From a bacterium (lineage in GTDB: Bacteria > Verrucomicrobiota > Verrucomicrobiia > Limisphaerales > J093), in the NCBI GenBank assembly GCA_021780105.1, contig JAJXZJ010000045.1, forward strand, positions 124,001 through 188,000: DNA of 64,000 nt. Reading direction: 5' to 3'. Below, piece after piece: positions 62,737-64,000 of this stretch. The notes under the pieces are model-generated. The model worked only from the letters and a program-made list of their open reading frames with translations. It did no database searches and had not been told where the DNA came from. Positions within the stretch are counted from its first letter, which is position 1. Each line of letters opens with the position of its first letter. Position numbers and translations under genes: made by a program.

Positions 62737-64000
62737 TCACGTTGCGCTGGTTTGGCTGGTGGCGCTCCCGTCGGTTAACTCCGGAGCCGTCTCGCCCGTC
62801 AAGCGCACCACGCGGTTGGCAAAACGGTTCAGATGGCCCGTGGCGGTGCTGTAGGCTTCCTGCGCCTTTTCCAACCCGCGCCCGACCTCCTCGAATTTCT
62901 TCTGGAAATACGCGAAGCTGGCCTGGGCCGCGCGGATTTGCTCCAGCGTTTTTTCCACGTTCCGGGCGAATTCGTATTGGTTGATGCTCATCGCCACCGT
63001 GCGCAAGGTGATGGCCAGCGTGTTCGGTGACACCGGAAAGACCTTTTGCCGCCGCAAGGCATCGCACAACTCAACGTCGCGGATAACCTCGAAATAGACC
63101 GTCTCGCTCGGCAGGAACATCAGCGCCAGATCGGTGGTCCCATGCTCCGGGTGGATGTATTTCTCGGCAATGTCCCGCGCCTGCTGCCGGATGACGACGC
63201 CAAGCTGACGGCGCGCTTCGGCGAGCTGTTCCGGGTTGTTCGTCGCGAACAGCGGCAGGATTTGCTCGCGGTTGAACTTGCTGTCAATCGGCAGCCGGAA
63301 CTTCGGGAATTTGACGACCGCGTCCACGCGCTCGCGGGAGTCGGGCACGATCACGGCCTGCTCCTCGAACGCCGTCGCCGGCAGGAAATCCGCCAGCAGG
63401 CGGCCCAGCTCCGCCTCGCCAAACTGCCCGCGCAGATGCGGCAGTTTCAGCAGGTTGTTCAACTCGTTGATGGACTGGCCGACGGTCCCGACATTCCGCA
63501 ACTGTTCCTCGGCCTTTTGCAGGTGCTCCTGCACTTTTTGAAAATGGGCGAAGCCTTCCTGAATGTTTTTCTCCAGCTTCTGCTGCACCTGATCGCTGAT
63601 CGCCTGCAATTTCTCGTCCACTTTGGCACGGATCATTTCGAGGTTCGCCGACGTTTTCTGTTCCAGCGCCTCGAACCGTTGCTGGAGCGCCTTGGTGGCC
63701 TCCGCCAGGCTCTGGGCAAGTTCACCCCGCGCCTGTCGGGCCGCCTGTGCCTGTGACTCGCTCAACTGGTCAAACTTGGTTTGCAGCCCGGCGCCCAACG
63801 CCACCAGCGCCTGGGCCGATTCCTTGCGCGCCTCGGCCAGCGCCGAGGTCTGTTCGCCCCGGCCCTGGGCGAATTGCCGCTCCACCGTTTCGCGGACCAC
63901 ATTCGATCCCTGCTGCAATCGCTCGGTCAGATCCGTGCGCAAGTCCCCCTTCATTTGCTCCACGCGCGCCGCCATGTCCGTGCTGGCCTTGGTGAAAGCC
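62737..64000 (-). CDS. rmuC: DNA recombination protein RmuC family (5-prime end beyond window)
   Basis: The frame is open through the right edge, so at least 421 codons are present and the N-terminus (usually a membrane helix) is missing. A long coiled coil (to about residue 165 from the first in-window Met at 63975) precedes the RmuC core: HLRGQFGEAELGRLLADFLP, RVDAVVKFPKFRLPIDSKFN, ALMFLPSETVYFEVIRD and PVSPNTLAITLRTVAMSI are family hallmarks. RmuC limits inversions at short repeats in E. coli and is linked to the nuclease-like PD-(D/E)xK fold. The C-terminal tail is Ser/Thr-rich. Confidence 0.92.
   Translation of the reverse strand, partial: AFTKASTDMAARVEQMKGDLRTDLTERLQQGSNVVRETVERQFAQGRGEQTSALAEARKESAQALVALGAGLQTKFDQLSESQAQAARQARGELAQSLAEATKALQQRFEALEQKTSANLEMIRAKVDEKLQAISDQVQQKLEKNIQEGFAHFQKVQEHLQKAEEQLRNVGTVGQSINELNNLLKLPHLRGQFGEAELGRLLADFLPATAFEEQAVIVPDSRERVDAVVKFPKFRLPIDSKFNREQILPLFATNNPEQLAEARRQLGVVIRQQARDIAEKYIHPEHGTTDLALMFLPSETVYFEVIRDVELCDALRRQKVFPVSPNTLAITLRTVAMSINQYEFARNVEKTLEQIRAAQASFAYFQKKFEEVGRGLEKAQEAYSTATGHLNRFANRVVRLTGETAPELTDGSATSQTSAT

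Overview
The window is about 64 kb of GC-rich chromosome from a Gram-negative-type bacterium, most likely a Verrucomicrobiota member (subdivision 3 / Pedosphaera-like). This assignment is inferred from gene content, not from a marker gene. The supporting signs are a giant secreted beta-rich protein with a C-terminal 'FYRVV' module, a DUF3472 protein, PQQ-propeller proteins carrying EF-hands, a BBP2-type outer-membrane barrel, a Tat-exported Gfo/Idh/MocA oxidoreductase, many secreted glycoside hydrolases without SusC/SusD, and many starts lacking a clear Shine-Dalgarno. No rRNA, tRNA, CRISPR array or intact insertion sequence was seen.

Layout. 95-12322 (-) is one gene for a secreted protein of about 4,075 residues with six tandem ~800-bp glycine-rich repeats, a beta-helix-like part, a CARDB-like domain, about ten carboxypeptidase-regulatory-like domains and a C-terminal module. 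13-18 kb holds a succinate/acetate CoA-transferase, a class V aminotransferase, a cysteine desulfurase and a TPR membrane protein. 18.4-23.9 kb (-) is a three-gene cassette: SGNH hydrolase-TPR, polytopic membrane protein, and secreted TolB-like propeller with a CxxCH motif. 24.2-27.1 kb has a TPR protein coupled to a GH31 alpha-glucosidase. 27.5-34.9 kb (+) is a tight saccharolytic operon: GH78 rhamnosidase, PQQ-like propeller with EF-hands, alpha/beta-hydrolase esterase and GH30 glycosidase, joined by 4-base stop/start overlaps or a short gap. It faces a Tat-exported oxidoreductase.

36.5-38.3 kb (-) carries smpB, rpoZ (TTG start) and a methyltransferase. At 38.4-46.5 kb an XRE-cupin regulator is divergent from a run of six closely spaced (+) genes: tdh, a secreted putative clan-CD peptidase, kbl, a GH29 fucosidase / F5-8C / zinc-peptidase triple fusion, a TRIC/UPF0126 channel and a DUF3472 protein. 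These could together strip fucose and peptides from glycoproteins and convert the released threonine to glycine and acetyl-CoA (inference). 46.5-47.5 kb is non-coding and repeat-bearing. 47.5-50.8 kb is a tricorn-type protease.

51-53.5 kb carries pyrR-pyrB facing a trpG/pabA-type glutaminase. 53.7-57.0 kb (-) is an ECF sigma factor fused through one transmembrane helix to about 840 residues of predicted periplasmic beta domains, the most unusual protein here. 57.1-59.1 kb is accB-accC behind a terminator-like leader. The right end holds a tail-anchored GNAT-like protein, an unknown secreted protein, a BBP2-like barrel with a visible promoter, RBS and terminator, and rmuC running off the edge.
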